Shown piece after piece: positions 45,629 through 58,005 of a stretch of 64,000 nucleotides of DNA. Location: the NCBI RefSeq assembly GCF_010093535.1, contig NW_022985226.1:172244-236243 (forward strand). Direction: 5' to 3'. The notes below the pieces were generated by a model, which was given only the letters and a program-made list of their open reading frames with translations, was not told where the DNA came from and made no database searches. The stretch's first letter is position 1, and each line of letters opens with the position of its first letter. Source of the DNA: Lindgomyces ingoldianus (Eukaryota; Ascomycota; Dothideomycetes; Pleosporales; Lindgomycetaceae). The position numbers and the translations under genes were made by a program.

Positions 45629-47057
45629 GTGGGAGAGTACGAGTTACCGTCGATTAAAGCGATCAGACTGCATGGGATTCAGAATGGGACGGTGCTGAAG
45701 ATGCCTGCGGGGGCGGATAAGAGGAGTTTATCCTCGCCCTTGGGAACCGTGGAATTGGAGAAGCAAGATGTTGGCATTTTACATGTAGTTTTGGAGACGC
45801 AGGTTGTCGTCGGTTTAGCTATGGGTGCTGTAAACTAGAGAAACGCGTCTCGCGAGCCGTTGGTATCGAGGTAGAAGAGTGGGAAGAAGGTTCCGAGTCC
45901 GTCGTTTGGTTATTCCGCGGGCAGTGAGTACATTAGCTGGATGTGCAGGAAACTTCTAGATCTGGGGCCGGCCATGGGATTTGACAAATCCATGGGGAAT
46001 ATAATGCCAGGAAGCCTCGTACTTGGTGGCTACGACGCTGTTCGATTTGATCCCTTGAAAACGTTCTAGGGTAGCCTTTGGGGCAGTGAACAATCTCTCT
46101 CGGTGGTAATCACATCAGTCGAGTTCATACCCACGAGGAACAAAATCAGAACATCCAGAACGCTAAGCAACCTCCTCGACCCCACTATCCGCCACAATCG
46201 AGGCCTCGACGCCGTACACCTGGCTTCCGATTTCAACATGACAAGTTTTCGAAACCGTCTTCCAGCTCTAGTGGGACGAGACCTCGGAACTGTATCTCGT
46301 GGATTCTCACCTTCACGAGGACCGCGTTTCGCGAAACACTAGCGTGACTTTTACGCTGCAGTCGCAATCTCCGGGGAAGGCCATGAGCCAGAACCTCACA
46401 CTGCAATATTCGACTTTCGATCTGGGTCATTCAATTCCACCGAGTAACATGACTTCGTCGTATCGCGTCCCCTCAAAAAAGCCTTGAGTCCGGGTTTATA
46501 CACTATAGGAAAGACTTTCCTCTAGGAAATGTACCTCATAGTTGGCCATGAGCACAAAACTTTGGCCTATCAAAGCCACAGTTCATGACTCTGACGTCCC
46601 CAGTCCTGAAATATCCGCAATCTATCCTCTAGGCGCATCGCCGAAACCTACGGCTTCCTTTAACCCAAGCTCGACAACAACTTACAGATTCTGAGCTAGT
46701 GAGACAGTGACTCCTCAGAAAGGCAATTCAGACTTGAAACCCGTTGGGTTCTCCGTCAGATTCAGGCTTTTTAGATTGGGGGTAACTTTATTTCTATTCT
46801 CAGTTTTTGAAAAGACGAGGGAGCGAAGCCAATTTCAGAAATCCAAAAACCAGCAGACGAAGTTTGAGAAGGGAGCGCTGGACGCCGATCAGCTTCGGCA
46901 GTCAACCGGGAAATCATTTGAGACTATGACCCAGGTTTTAGCAGAGCTTGAAGTTATAGAGCCGACACATGAGTTGGTGGCAACCGAGCCAGAACCGACG
47001 ACTCCGGGATCTGGAGTCGAGAATCGTGTGGAGCTGAAAATTCGGTACGCAAGATGA
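45629..47057 (+). pseudogene. Pepsin-like (A1) aspartic protease relic
   Basis: Broken fragments lie in the expected order on the plus strand. A middle-region piece with LETQVVVGLA (about 45,785-45,820) is followed by SFGYSAGSEYISW in another frame (about 45,905-45,945), then SLVLGGYDAVRFDP (about 46,012-46,055), then TSVTFTLQSQS...LQYSTFDL (about 46,335-46,425) and a YTIGKTFL piece followed by YLIV (about 46,499-46,540) that matches the conserved C-terminal Gly-rich end of the family. A membrane-like segment and an acidic tail follow (46,760-47,057). Stops and frame changes separate them, and neither catalytic DTG is found. The live relative would be a fungal membrane-anchored aspartic protease. 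Confidence 0.6.
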
Positions 47058-49462
47058 ACGGATTGCGTGACGCACATCTCATCCGTGCAGCTAGCCTGTA
47101 GCTCCTTTCTGAGATTCACTCTAACAACGTGAGCGGGAGAGACACTCAATCAACAGCTTACCTAGAGAGGCTTCGACTATTTCTCCACCTACTGTACTCG
47201 ACAGTGTGTCCCATTCATACGCAACTGCTTCGGCCAACTTGGTTCCCTTCCACCCACACTACCGCAGCATCTTGTATATCAGTACACCTTCGCTGCTCAA
47301 TGATTTCAATCTTCATAGTTGGCCGCACAGGAGAGTCCCATCTAACTCTCAATATTCCTCTTAAGCTTTCAGATCAGCTCACTCTTTCTCCGTAGCTTCT
47401 ACTAAGGCTTACCAATATCCTGCAGCTCAGGCCTGTCGTCATCACGAAGCTTCAGGTGCAATGGTTTTCTGGAAGCCTTCCACCACAGGGCCTTTAAACG
47501 CGGTTCAAGTGGTTATAATGAAATAAAGGGTAGAGTAGAGCTGAAAAGAGCAAAATCCAAGCCTGTTAATATGTCGTTTCATGTGGGTGGTTTGCCTCTG
47601 AGTGCTATAAGGACGACAAAGTAGCTTTCGCGACAACTATACGAATATATTCGCGAAAATCCTAAGGTACGGCGGTCATTAGTCGACGGCGAGGTATGTC
47701 TCCTATATAAATGTGCGTCCCCTATATAAATGTGCGTCCGAGCACGTATTTCTGTAGAGTAGTCACCCGTTTTGAGCGGGAAGTCATAAGGGAGGTGATA
47801 AGACATGTTAAGAGTGTAGCCTGAAGGACAAATTCTGAATATGTGAGGGTATATTGCTTGGTCTTAGATGCTAGCTACAAGATAAAGGCAACCCCAGTTG
47901 GCCGTTTTCGAAGCTGGGTGTGAAGCGTCTCGTTAGCGAGTTACACTTCTGTTATGTCATTCTAGGTTAAGCTAGATCTCTCTTTAAAGGCCCTGCATGC
48001 CTCCATTGAAAGCTAAACTGGAGGAAACCGCAAACCTGTCGAAATTTTAATGGTTCTATTATTGGGAGCATGCCAAGTTTAGGTAATAGGAGGCTAATTT
48101 TCTCCTCTCAGAGCTACTATACTATTAAAATTCCCTATATAGATATGAGGTTCTGGGTAGTTCAAGGACGATATTTTGCATCTCGAACATAAGTGGAAGT
48201 TGGCGTGTATCATGTCAGCTCATGTTCATTCGTAGCATCCATCCAAAACTAGGTCACAATGAATTGAAGCTACTAAAATAAGGCTGACGGAAGCATTTCC
48301 TACGCAATGTGGGTTGTTGTGACTGAAATAGTGTGAATATGAGCCATCGGCGGAATGGAGCGGCTGTGGGGGCATGATACATACGGTTCACCGATCTGGC
48401 AATATAGCGAACGAGGCGCTTGAGAGGACGTCCCCGACACGACTGCATCTTAAGCCGGTGATGAGGCGCTCAACATAAGAATCTGCAGAAATTTCGATTT
48501 GTGTATTTGATGAACTAAGTAGGACTAACGGACGTCTTAAGAGTCAATCCTAGCGTTCGGCCAGTAGAGCCCTAGACTATCTTTTCTAGAAAGATTTAAA
48601 CTTATCTCCTCTGTGAGACATATCTAGGCTAGTTTCGTCAATCAGGTTGCTAAGATTGACTTTAGTAGCATTGTTTGTAAGTCTGCGTTGTGTCCAGGAC
48701 GTGGAATTGGTTAGATTGAATGTCCCTCTCCCAACAGTCTCTCCCCCCTTAAAAGGAACAATATTTGCCTTTGAAAGGAAGTGGGAGCACGGGGAATGGC
48801 ATGGCTGGATAGGCTCGGGCGATTTAAATTGGTGCGCTGACCCCATTTTGAACAGACGGCCATCATGTGTGTCTGGACCGTCCCTACAATCATGTCAAAT
48901 CAACTGGCTACCATTGTTGGTTGGTAATGTTTCTTGCCGACATGACATTTTCCAGATGGGAAAATGGTCAACGGTGCGCTTACTTCTGGCGGGCATTGAC
49001 CTTGTATCCGGGAAACTAATGGGTAACGACCTATTGAAGAAGGTGACTCGTGGCATTGCTCGGGCTAACTGTTGTTGAAGAAATAAGAAACGACTTGTAT
49101 TCCAATATGTAATTACTAGGTAAGCCTCTGTGAGGGACGTAACCAGCGGGCTGTTTAGGGGCTGCGGAAGTCCGATATGAAGAGACGAGAGGTAGCCACC
49201 AGTCGCATCGTTGCCTCCTTCATCAGCTCGGTAGGCAAACCAACCCCAAACTAAGCTTAAACACGCTCCTAATCAGAGGTGAAACCTTCTTCAATGTCTA
49301 TGTTCTGCAGTATTACAACAGACATTATCCGGCACTCGTTGGGGGGTTTTGGTTCATTACGGCATTCGAATACCGTCAGTGTGGAATAACGGTACGAATG
49401 GCAAAAGCGTTTCGCAAGCAAGTATGCACTAAACAATGCAAATCACGAAGAGAGGCGACCAA
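47058..49462. other. Long intergenic region, no gene recognised
   Basis: About 2.4 kb without a supported gene. A 143-codon plus-strand frame at 48,647-49,078 has no recognisable motif and an opposing frame of similar quality, so I do not call it. A 19-bp direct duplication lies at 47,702-47,739. Confidence 0.5.
47702..47739. repeat. 19-bp direct duplication
   Basis: CCTATATAAATGTGCGTCC occurs twice in direct succession (47,702-47,720 and 47,721-47,739) without difference. It contains a TATATAAA word, but no gene start is evident on either side. Confidence 0.85.
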
Positions 49463-50445
49463 TCATTGAAGCATCTTCGCGATGGTCTCCTCGACAGGGA
49501 TTAGCTCCCTTCCAGCTTTCTTCAATATATCCTCGAGCGTTGGATCCTTGATATCGCACTCACCGTCCTGCAGTGCATCATACGTACTACTCCACCATTC
49601 AACAGCAGGTCTTTCCATGCCCAATTCGTTGACATAAAAATCCTCGTACTCCTTCCTTGCCACAATCTTTAGCGCAACCTCTTCGCCCTTCTCCTTACTC
49701 ACGATTTGCGCAATGTCCTTTAAATTCGACGTTTTATTTTGCGAGAGGTAGAATGTCCTTCCAGCCCATTGCTCAGGGGGATCAGTGAGAATTCTCGCTG
49801 TGCCAAATGCCAGGTCGAGGATGCTTGTCCACGAAATGGGACCGTCGCCCGCAACGACCACCTCCGTCCTCGTCTCATTCTTCAAGCCATAGTAGTATCC
49901 AAGATACAGCGGCCAGCTCTCATTATACAAACCTTCCCTAATAATCGTCCACTGCACATCTTCTAGCCCTTTCAAGTATGCTTCCGTTCGAATGTGCGCC
50001 CGCATGACGCTCGCTTTAGAGGGATTCCCAAAAGCAAGAGACGTGTAGTAGATATGCTTGACGCCAACCTTCCTCGCGGCGTCAATAGCAGCAAGATGAT
50101 GTGCTTCGCGGCCTTCCCACAGAGGTGCATCGTCGAAGTCCATGGAGATGCGGGGCGAAGATACGAGGAAGAGGTTGTCGCATCCTGCGTAGGCGGCCTC
50201 GAGGGAGGCGGGTTCGTCGAAGTTATTGTATCGGACGGTGATATTTTTGGATCGGAGGGCGGCGAATTTCGAAGCTGTCGGTTCGGAAGATGTCTGTTTC
50301 AAAGGGGTTAGTAGAGGATTTAGCGCGAAGAGTGAGGATTCCGCACGCAGACCACTAGTTCCTTGGCATCGATGAGGTTGTTGTCGAGGAGGGCATTGAG
50401 GACTGCAGAGCCTAGTTTTCCCGTTGCGCTGGTGAGGGCGAGCAT
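49463..50445 (-). CDS. NmrA/QorB-like NAD(P)-binding oxidoreductase
   Basis: Two exons (50,445-50,347 and 50,293-49,463) around a 53-nt intron (GTGCGG...AACAG) give 309 residues. Start ATG 50,445 opens directly into a Rossmann nucleotide-binding motif, MLALTSATGKLGSAVLNALL, as in atypical short-chain dehydrogenases of the NmrA and quinone oxidoreductase 2 (QorB) groups. Further family features are NLFLVSSP (about residue 78), the helix with HHLAAIDAARKVGVKHIYYTS, and IREGLYNESWP. It should bind NAD(P) in the cytosol and either reduce quinone-like substrates or act as a redox sensor; the sequence does not decide. It is divergent from the luciferase-domain gene. Confidence 0.86.
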
Positions 50446-51190
50446 CTTAGCGTCCAGCAGGGTTAATTGAACGGGGCCGGTGTTGAGGTTGAGGACGTCT
50501 ATAGCACTGTTGGAGAAGTCAAATACTCGCCAGTAGATGACCTCATCGGAGGCAAGGTGGAGATGACCCTTGTCTCCGGCACCGGAGATACAACTTGAAA
50601 TCAACAATCGAAGCTACTACGAGACACTGGCGCTCTTTGAAGCTCTGGATAGTGGTCAATGCTTCCACAGCGGAGAGGGTTGGGCGACCGCCGCGTTTGT
50701 CAGCAGCGGTATCCCGTGATCTCAAAACGAATCTGCATCTCGGCTCAGCGCCGAAGAAGCCATGAAGCAACTAAGATCTGCATCCGCTTCGAAGTGAGAT
50801 GTATGGTATCGGATGCGAGGTGCAGTGGACGGTTGATAGATGGTTGATAGATGGTTGATAGATGGTTGATAGATGGTTGATAGATGGTTGTGGATGGTTG
50901 GTGGATGGTTGGTGGATGGTTGATGGATGGTTGGTGGATGGTTGATGGGTGGTTGATGGATGGTTGATGATGGATAGTTGATGGATGGTTGATGATGGAT
51001 AGTTGATGGATGGTTGATGGATGGTTGATGATGGATGGCCGATGGAGGGTGAATGGATGGAGGGGTGGAACGTGGGGGGCGGCAAAACGCTGAACAGACG
51101 CCATCCCGCAACTATCCCTCGCGCCACCACACCGCCTCTTCGACGTCGAATATCGTCCAGTCCCCGCCATGAAAACTCTTCCTTCACCCC
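50446..51190. other. Divergent promoter region with a minisatellite
   Basis: Lies between two genes pointing away from each other. Its middle is filled by the 11-bp minisatellite listed separately. The minus-strand open frames over it only translate the repeat and are not genes. Confidence 0.6.
50831..51038. repeat. 11-bp minisatellite (GGTTGATAGAT-type)
   Basis: About 19 units of an 11-bp repeat, GGTTGATAGAT and variants GGTTGGTGGAT and GGTTGATGGAT. Some units are 14 bp because of an extra GAT. The G-rich and T-rich strand is continuous on the plus strand. The unit length excludes a simple coding repeat. Confidence 0.92.
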
Positions 51191-52000
51191 ATGGCCTCTC
51201 GACCGACCCTCCTTCGGATATACGAAATCTTTGACAAGCACCGCGCTGCGTCACTCTCTGCAATTGGCGCCGTCGCTGCCCTCTCCTACACCCTCTATGA
51301 CTATCTAACGTATCTTTCCTACGGGCCCGGCGGGCTGCCCTACAATGCCACGGGATGGCTGGTTAGTACCGTCCTGCTGCGCGCCATCTCCCGCGAAGGC
51401 CTCTCTACCAGAATGTACGACAACCCCAAGCTCCCCTTCGCTGACCAGCCCGGGTACCTGCCCGCGTCCCTGCCGCAGCGAGCCTCGAAACGACCGCGAA
51501 TCGGCCCGCACCCCGTCCCGCAGCGACAGCTCGGCCAACTGCCCAGTGAAGAGATTCGACAGAAGCTGCTGGAGAGATTCTCACAGCTGGGCTACAAGCT
51601 AGAGGCCAGGGGCCTAGTCGAGGTCCGCCAGAGCGTAATGGAACTGCAGCACAAGGGCATCTTCGTCCCTCGGTCGCGCAAGTGGCATACTGTGGCCCAG
51701 GAAACGCGCGGAGAAATAACTCACGTCCACGCCGGCCTCGACGGCAGCATCCACGTGACGCTCAGCCCTGACGACTGCAAAAAAGTCATCGAGGCGGGAT
51801 GGGGACAGCGACACGGGCTGGACGGCGTGCGAGTGCTCAAGAAGCTCGTCGGCTTCATCATGCCCGTCAATTACATGCTAATCTATGCCCCACGAGACGA
51901 AGCGGAGATCGAAGTCGCCATGACCATCGTCAAGGCCGGCATTGGCTTCATGACGGGTACCCGTGAGGCCTTGGAGTATTTCTCGCCTTTTGGAGTATGA
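51191..52000 (+). CDS. Luciferase-domain (DUF5519-like) membrane protein
   Basis: Single-exon gene of 269 codons from ATG 51,191. Residues of about 20-42 are a likely membrane segment (LSAIGAVAALSYTLYDYL), followed by the GPGGLPYN and GWL motifs seen in fungal 'luciferase domain' proteins. The C-terminal half (about 125-262) has the domain's core, including VPRSRKWHTVAQETRGEITH, HVTLSPDDCKKVI and a GVRVLKKLVGFI...YAPRDEAE end. Despite the Pfam name, light emission is not implied; the role of the family in fungi is not known to me. Family assignment is from memory of motif pattern. It starts shortly after the minisatellite. Confidence 0.75.
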   Translation: MASRPTLLRIYEIFDKHRAASLSAIGAVAALSYTLYDYLTYLSYGPGGLPYNATGWLVSTVLLRAISREGLSTRMYDNPKLPFADQPGYLPASLPQRASKRPRIGPHPVPQRQLGQLPSEEIRQKLLERFSQLGYKLEARGLVEVRQSVMELQHKGIFVPRSRKWHTVAQETRGEITHVHAGLDGSIHVTLSPDDCKKVIEAGWGQRHGLDGVRVLKKLVGFIMPVNYMLIYAPRDEAEIEVAMTIVKAGIGFMTGTREALEYFSPFGV

Positions 52001-52692
52001 GAGGAAAGCCGACAGCTGAATTTTGTATGGAGAAAAGCGAGCTCCCACTTTCATGGCCTTGACTCGCGCGGCTGTGGGGCGCTTCCAAATCCAGCCGCTC
52101 TCTTGCGGGGTAGCCTCGTTCCTCCACACTTTTGTGGCTGAGCTAATTCACTGGGCTTTTTGGGGTAACTCCTCCTCGTCTCACCCTCTGCTTCTCCTCA
52201 AGTCTGTCCGTTCCTCTCCTCCAAATGTGTTGAATGTGTTGAATGCGTTTATCTGTGGTGAGATAATATTCCAAATAACAGGCTGTTTGCGCCCGATGCA
52301 GTCAGATGTGATCCGCTTGATCGATATGAAGTGCAGATGGGATATGCACAAAATACCACGATCGTATAGTACCTCCGAGCAATATCGACAGGGTCTCTCC
52401 AACAAAGGCCTGTCGAAATCGAGACCACCTGCCATATTCTGTGGGGCCCTGCAAACCGAGATGAATTGTCAACCCCACAAGGGGAGAGCTACGCCACGTG
52501 AAGGTCCTACCGTTCAGGCGAGTTGATGCGCAGGATTCGCGCGCCACGCCCTTGGGTCTATACTAACGCCGGCAAATTCTTAAGTAGACGGGCTTGCCCA
52601 TGCTGATCGCGTTTAGAATTCCAGTTGTCGATTCTCAAACCCTCAACACTAGTAGTTGTATACTACTTCTCTTCATCCCATTGTCAGCCATC
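52001..52692. other. Intergenic region
   Basis: This is the 3' flank of the luciferase-domain gene and promoter of the MFS gene. The frame of the MFS gene is open upstream to 52,594, but residues there are not typical of the family, so I start at 52,693. Nothing else is recognised. Confidence 0.55.
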
Positions 52693-54470
52693 ATGGGTTT
52701 CCTCGGCATCCTCGAAGACTCCAAGCTGCAGCATGTCCCGGCGACTGTCATCCTCAGTGAAGAGCAATCGGTGACGCATGATGCTACAGCAGGCCTAAGG
52801 CACGGGACTGGGAAAGATGCAGACATCATTCTAATTCCCCAACCGTACGAATCTTCTTTCTCTGCTTGACCCAGTACTGACCCCGTCTCTAGCTCCGAAG
52901 ACCCTAATGACCCACTGAACTGGTCTAACGCTCGGAAATGGACCATCATCACCATCATTGGCTTCGGCTCGACCCTCTACGCTTCCGTCCTTGCTCCTCT
53001 TCTCTCCCCAGCTCTTGTTGTCATTGCTATGGCCTTCCACAAGGAGGTCGGCGATATCACTCAAATCTCTGGGTACATGCTTCTCGTCACGGCATGCTCC
53101 GGCCCCATCGTATGCGCTCTGTCGAGGAAGTATGGTAAGAGGCCTTTACTCGTAATCTCATCGCTCTTTGGGCTGCTCGGAACGATCATCGGAAGTGCTA
53201 CGAATAGCTATGAAGGTCTTCTTGCTGGGCGTATCATCCAAGGCGGCTCAGTGTACGTCCCATATCTCTAAGCTAGGGGCATTCATACTAATCAACTTCT
53301 AGTTCTGCCTTCGAGAGTCTAGTGGTCTCCATGATTGGAGATCTTTTCTTCGTCCATCAGCGCGGTTTCTTCATGACCATCATGCAATTCATCCTCGGCG
53401 CTGCCTCCAACTTTTCCGCCATCATCGTTGGTCCCATCGCAACTAATCTTGGCTGGAAATATCTCTTCCACATCCTGATCGCCTTCACCGCTGTCGAAAC
53501 CGTGCTCCTCATCCTCTTCGTCCCGGAAACAGCATACAACCGCGACCACAGATACGACATCGACGAACTCGCCGACGACAAACTAGCCGACCTCGCAGCT
53601 GCGGAAAAACGCCACGCCCACCCATCTGATATAAAGTCCTCCAACGACGATATCGTCAAAGTAGAAACCCGCGGTTCCACAACACCTCCCGCGTCCCGCG
53701 CTAAGAAAACCTTCGTCCAAGAGCTTGCCTTATTCTCTGGCACCTACTCCGACGACAACCTCCTCCAACTCTTCATCGCCCCCTTCGCGGTCTGCACCAA
53801 CCTCGCCGTCCTCTGGGTCGTCATCGTCACGGGCGGGCTCACCGCATTCTTCGTCGCACAGTCCTACGATATGGCGCAAATATTTATGTTCCCGCCCTAC
53901 AACCTCTCCGCCGCCGGGGTTGGATATCTTTCCCTCGGCCCCTTCCTCGGCGGACTTCTTGGCTCCGTATTCCTAGGCGCCACGCTTGACCCCCTGATCC
54001 GCTGGTGTGCCAAAAAGAATGGAGGAATCTACGAACCAGAGTATAGATTATTAGGCATGATACCCTCGATCCTCACAACTGTCGGCCTCTTCGCTTTCGG
54101 CTACATGTGTGAACACAAATACTCCTACTACGCAACGGCGACAATGCACGGCATGGATTTGTTCGGCATTGTCTGCGCCGCTATCTCCGCATCTGCCTAC
54201 ATCATTGACGCATATCGCGATATGTCGTCTGAAGTCTTTATTGTGAATATGGTGTTTAAGAATCTGTTGTTTTATGGGTTTAGTTATTTTGTGAATGATT
54301 GGACGGCGAGGGAGGGGCCGGCGAAGGTGTTTTATGTTTTTGGGGGTGTGAGTGCCGCGATGATATTGACGACGCCGGTGTTCTTTTATTGGGGGAAGAG
54401 GTATAGGAGTTTTTGGTGTAGGCATAACGTGCTAGATAAATGGGGGATTAGGACGCATGCGGAGATGTGA
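52693..54470 (+). CDS. MFS transporter, DHA1-type (HOL1-like)
   Basis: Three exons (52,693-52,844; 52,893-53,252; 53,303-54,470) with 48- and 50-nt introns give 559 residues in one frame. The N-terminus (MGFLGILEDSKLQHVPATV) and the EDPNDPLNWS motif before the first membrane segment are typical of fungal DHA1 drug:H+ antiporter-like carriers related to HOL1. About twelve hydrophobic segments are visible, with the loop motif RKYGKRP after the second segment (motif A) and a long charged central loop (about residues 235-300). It should move small molecules across the plasma membrane; the substrate is unknown. The gene is intact with clean splice sites. Confidence 0.9.
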
Positions 54471-55526
54471 AGGGTGAGGGTCCTGCCGCCTGTGGATTAG
54501 ATTTGGGTTTAAGCGACCTAACTATGGGATGGGACGGAATGAGGGTTCAGAAGTGGGTAGCTTTTGCTTCAAATTCTGCAACGTTATCGAATCTATATAC
54601 GCAGCAGATATAGCTAAAATGTCAGCGGTATTTGCTCCAGTTTGATCTCCGACAGAATCGGTGATAAAGTCACCAAGACATGATATAGGAGAGGGACTGT
54701 CGAATCGACAGGCATATACTCACTTCCTGCATGAACGGTCATTTTGGGCACACACTCCCCTCCAGCATCCGTATGTTTGCCGTCACTTCCAATCCCACCC
54801 ATACATATACTGAGAAATTTGCCCGATTTAAAGTTCTCCTGAAAAGATCAAACATGCTCAAACAGTGCAAGTATAGTTCTCAAAATACCCAAAGGATTCC
54901 GATGTATGTACATGCACGTTAAAATGCCTCGATATATAAAAGTCCAGAGCAGAGATCATGGGTGAAAACAGAAGCTCAGTAGCATATGTAATTGATAGCA
55001 ACATGTAGAAATTAAGACCGCCCCGGGAACACTAGAGTCTATATGTCTTACAATGCCGTCCTCCCTGCCTCAAACCTACTCGTTTTTAATCCTCTCTGCA
55101 ACTGTTCATCCCCATTCCATTCCCTTTTCAAAACCTCCACATCCTGATCTTCTCCCTCCTCTAATGCTAACGCTCAGCATGGCACTATCCCCATGCCATC
55201 TCTGTCAGTGGTTTCATCCACATATGCATTCGTATCTTCCGTATTCCCACATCCGTGGTTATTCTTATTAAGAGGCTTGTGTTTCAATTCAAGAACACGG
55301 GAGCGGCGCCAGGGTAGCCTTCCCTCGTTCCCGGGGGTTAGAAATAGCACAACTGTATACATTTTGAGTGCTCGAGGAAATATCACGATGCAAGTTGGGT
55401 GAGCGAAGGGAGTGAACGACTATGTAATTGCTTCACTTGGTCTCGTAGAAAGAGAAAGACGAAATGATAAGTGCAAAAAAGGAGGTCAGCGAGAGGCCTC
55501 CAAACCATGAAAGCCCAAACACCCAC
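54471..55526. other. Intergenic region between convergent genes
   Basis: Contains the 3' flanks of the MFS and cutinase genes. No coding or repeat feature that I can support is present. Confidence 0.55.
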
Positions 55527-56417
55527 TTACACCTTCTCCAGTCCCTCGGCAGCCCTACCCACCAACTCTTCGTCCTTCCTAGCTTTCATCTTCTTCTGCG
55601 CTCCCTGGATCTTCTGCGCCAAAAACTGCACGCCTTCGCCCGCCCTAGCACCATACGTTAAATGCGGCGGCAGCACAGTCAGTGTGCCAACACAGACAAG
55701 ATCACCTGGTTGACATATGATTTTGACTTTGTCTTTTGGGAAGTTGGGGATTTGGCCGTTGTCCTATTTGCTCACTCATCAGCACGTGAGTTTCGATTAC
55801 GGGGTTGGGTTAGGAGGTGATATAATAATTATATGGTGTTGGTGGGCCGGGCAATTCATAATGGGAGGTATAGGGAACCCCAAACTCACCTGTTGTTTTT
55901 GCGTATCCCCATACGTAACAACCCCCACAATCCTATCCTTCACCGCCCCGCTCAACTCCTCAATAGCCCGATGACACACTGCCGCCCCTTGACTATAACC
56001 TGCTGCGACAATGACCGAGTCCGGACACTGAATAGCCATAGCATTTAACACTCCTTTCATCAGATTCTTGGACGCCGCGTCCGTGCCGCCCGGGAGCGCA
56101 TTGGTAGAGAGCAATGCGGCGTAGTCGATGCCTTCGGTTGCGACGGTGGAGGCCCCGAATTGAGCTTTTAGGCCGTTGGATGTTTGTGGGCCAACGATGG
56201 TGCCCTAAGGGAAGAGTTGAGGGGTGAGACGTTGAGATGGGGGAGGGGTAAGTACCATATTCCCAGCTTCAGTAGATCCACGCGCAAACGCAAATAAAAT
56301 ATCTCTGCAGCCGCCTTGGGAAAATTCCTTGGACGTAGTTCCGGTTTGGCGTTTTTCGAGGGGAGAAGTAGTGGCTAGGCCAACTATAGTAGCAACGACG
56401 AAAGACTTGATATACAT
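55527..56417 (-). CDS. Cutinase (secreted serine esterase)
   Basis: Three exons (56,417-56,256; 56,204-55,890; 55,763-55,527) around introns of 51 and 126 nt give 237 residues. Start is ATG 56,417 (the codon upstream at 56,426 is GTG). Residues 1-17 form a signal peptide, with a Kex2-type LEKR site ending at residue 23. The catalytic triad is complete: Ser125 in GYSQG, Asp180 in CQPGDLVC and His193 in LPPHLTYG, and the Cys pairs of the family are present. The enzyme hydrolyses ester bonds of plant cutin or related polyesters outside the cell. The C-terminal tail after residue 200 is Lys-rich and longer than in classic cutinases. Confidence 0.93.
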
Positions 56418-58005
56418 GATGTCCACTTAAGATCGATATACTATGAGTTCGAAAAGTAGGCTGCGATATCAAATAAAAGGAAAGAGTTAGCTAGTAGAAA
56501 CCCAGGAGGCCCGGCCCCGGCTGCTGTAATTGTCTGAGAAACAAAAAAAAGTTCAATTATTGACAGGTAGGAACCAATTCAAGTTAAAAGATACGGCTTT
56601 TTTATAGCCAGTCTCAGCCCACACAAACCTCTTTGCCAACAAGTACCGCGGCCGAGGCACATCTATTCAGGCGCTAAATTAGGAATCTTTGGGACTAGAA
56701 TTTGCAAATTGGTGTGAGAGGATAAAAAGTAACATTTGGGAAGCAACAGCCAGAGTCAAGCTGGGGACCGCAGCCCCAACCCAAATCCGGAAAGAAGACC
56801 TAGATATTTCTGCATGCATATTACCTCGAGATGTTTTCGAGACATCTGGCGGTAATGCCAACTGAGATACCGAGGAAGGCCTCACAAGCCATTGGCTCAG
56901 AATCGTCGAATGCTGTTCGATGCTAGCGTTAGTTGTACTTACGGCCAGAGGTACATGAGGTCATGTATCATAGTAGACTTTTACTCCGGAGCCCCTTGCA
57001 CAGATGCGACACTGCAGATACGGGTTCGCGGGGAGTCTGGCTGGACATGAAGCCTTGGCGCCTTGTCCCGAGGGCTGTTAGATTCGATGCGAGATCGGAT
57101 TGGAAGATGTTCAAGTTTCGTCTGCAGGCACGGAGACTTAGGAAATTACTGACAGCGCGAGTGATGATTTGCCCTCGTGAGTTAGATGGAGGTACAGCAC
57201 ATGGGCGGGGAATACGTGAAGAAAGGCAAATGAGTGGACGAAGAAGGAGGGGATATCGATGGGCAGAATACGAGTGAATCTACAACTTCCCACTGCAGCT
57301 AAGATCGGCTCCGTGCTTGCAGGTAGAGACAAGCCTGAGGCACTGCATGGGTGTGAAATACCACACCGGGCAGGCGGGGGAGGGTAGAGTGAATCGTTCA
57401 GAACCAGTGCCAAGGTCAGCAAGGTGGTAATGGAGTCGATCGTTCATTCGTTTCAGAATGTCCGGCTTAACTCCATTAGCAGGAAAGGCAATGCCCCGCT
57501 TGGAGATGCCGAGGCGTTTCGTAGATTAGAGGACTATCGTTGCAGTAACCATTGAACTTGCGTCCTTACAGGTGGAGAGATGTGCTCAAGCCGCCGATGG
57601 GCTTGGTAACCCCTCATGAGGGAAATGAAGATCTTGGTCAGGAGACAAGGTGTCTGCATTCCCCGCTAGAAGAACGTTGGTGCTTAGCTAGGTGTTCTTA
57701 GAGGACGAAGACGACGCCCAAAATAAATCTCTCTTCCCGAGACGCTGCGTAAGTGATGGGGGTGGTGTAGCGTAGTAGTTATTATACTATGTTTGGACAA
57801 TCACCGTCCACCGATATCGAGCCGGAGGCTAGGTGCGAAAATACCTTGACTGGAATTGTTCCAGACAGAAGGATTCCTCGAACTCATCCAGAATACCGGT
57901 TAGGAGAGAAATTCAAATTCCAGTGCATCAAGATGTCGAGGCAGATGCGGAACAAGATGGACTATGAAGAATGTTGATATTAACAAGGGAGCTTCAAGCA
58001 GAACT
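56418..58005. other. Intergenic region, no gene recognised
   Basis: About 1.6 kb with only short frames. A 62-codon plus-strand frame from ATG 57,789 to 57,977 is possible but has no family resemblance. The first part is the cutinase promoter. Confidence 0.5.

Noticed and set aside
48647..49078. 143-codon plus-strand frame
   Set aside because: It has no recognisable domain, overlaps an opposing frame of similar quality, and shows no splice or start context to support it.
50722..51263. Overlapping minus-strand frames of 129-172 codons rich in Pro, Ser, Thr and His
   Set aside because: They are translations of the 11-bp minisatellite in three frames; the repeat unit is not a multiple of three.
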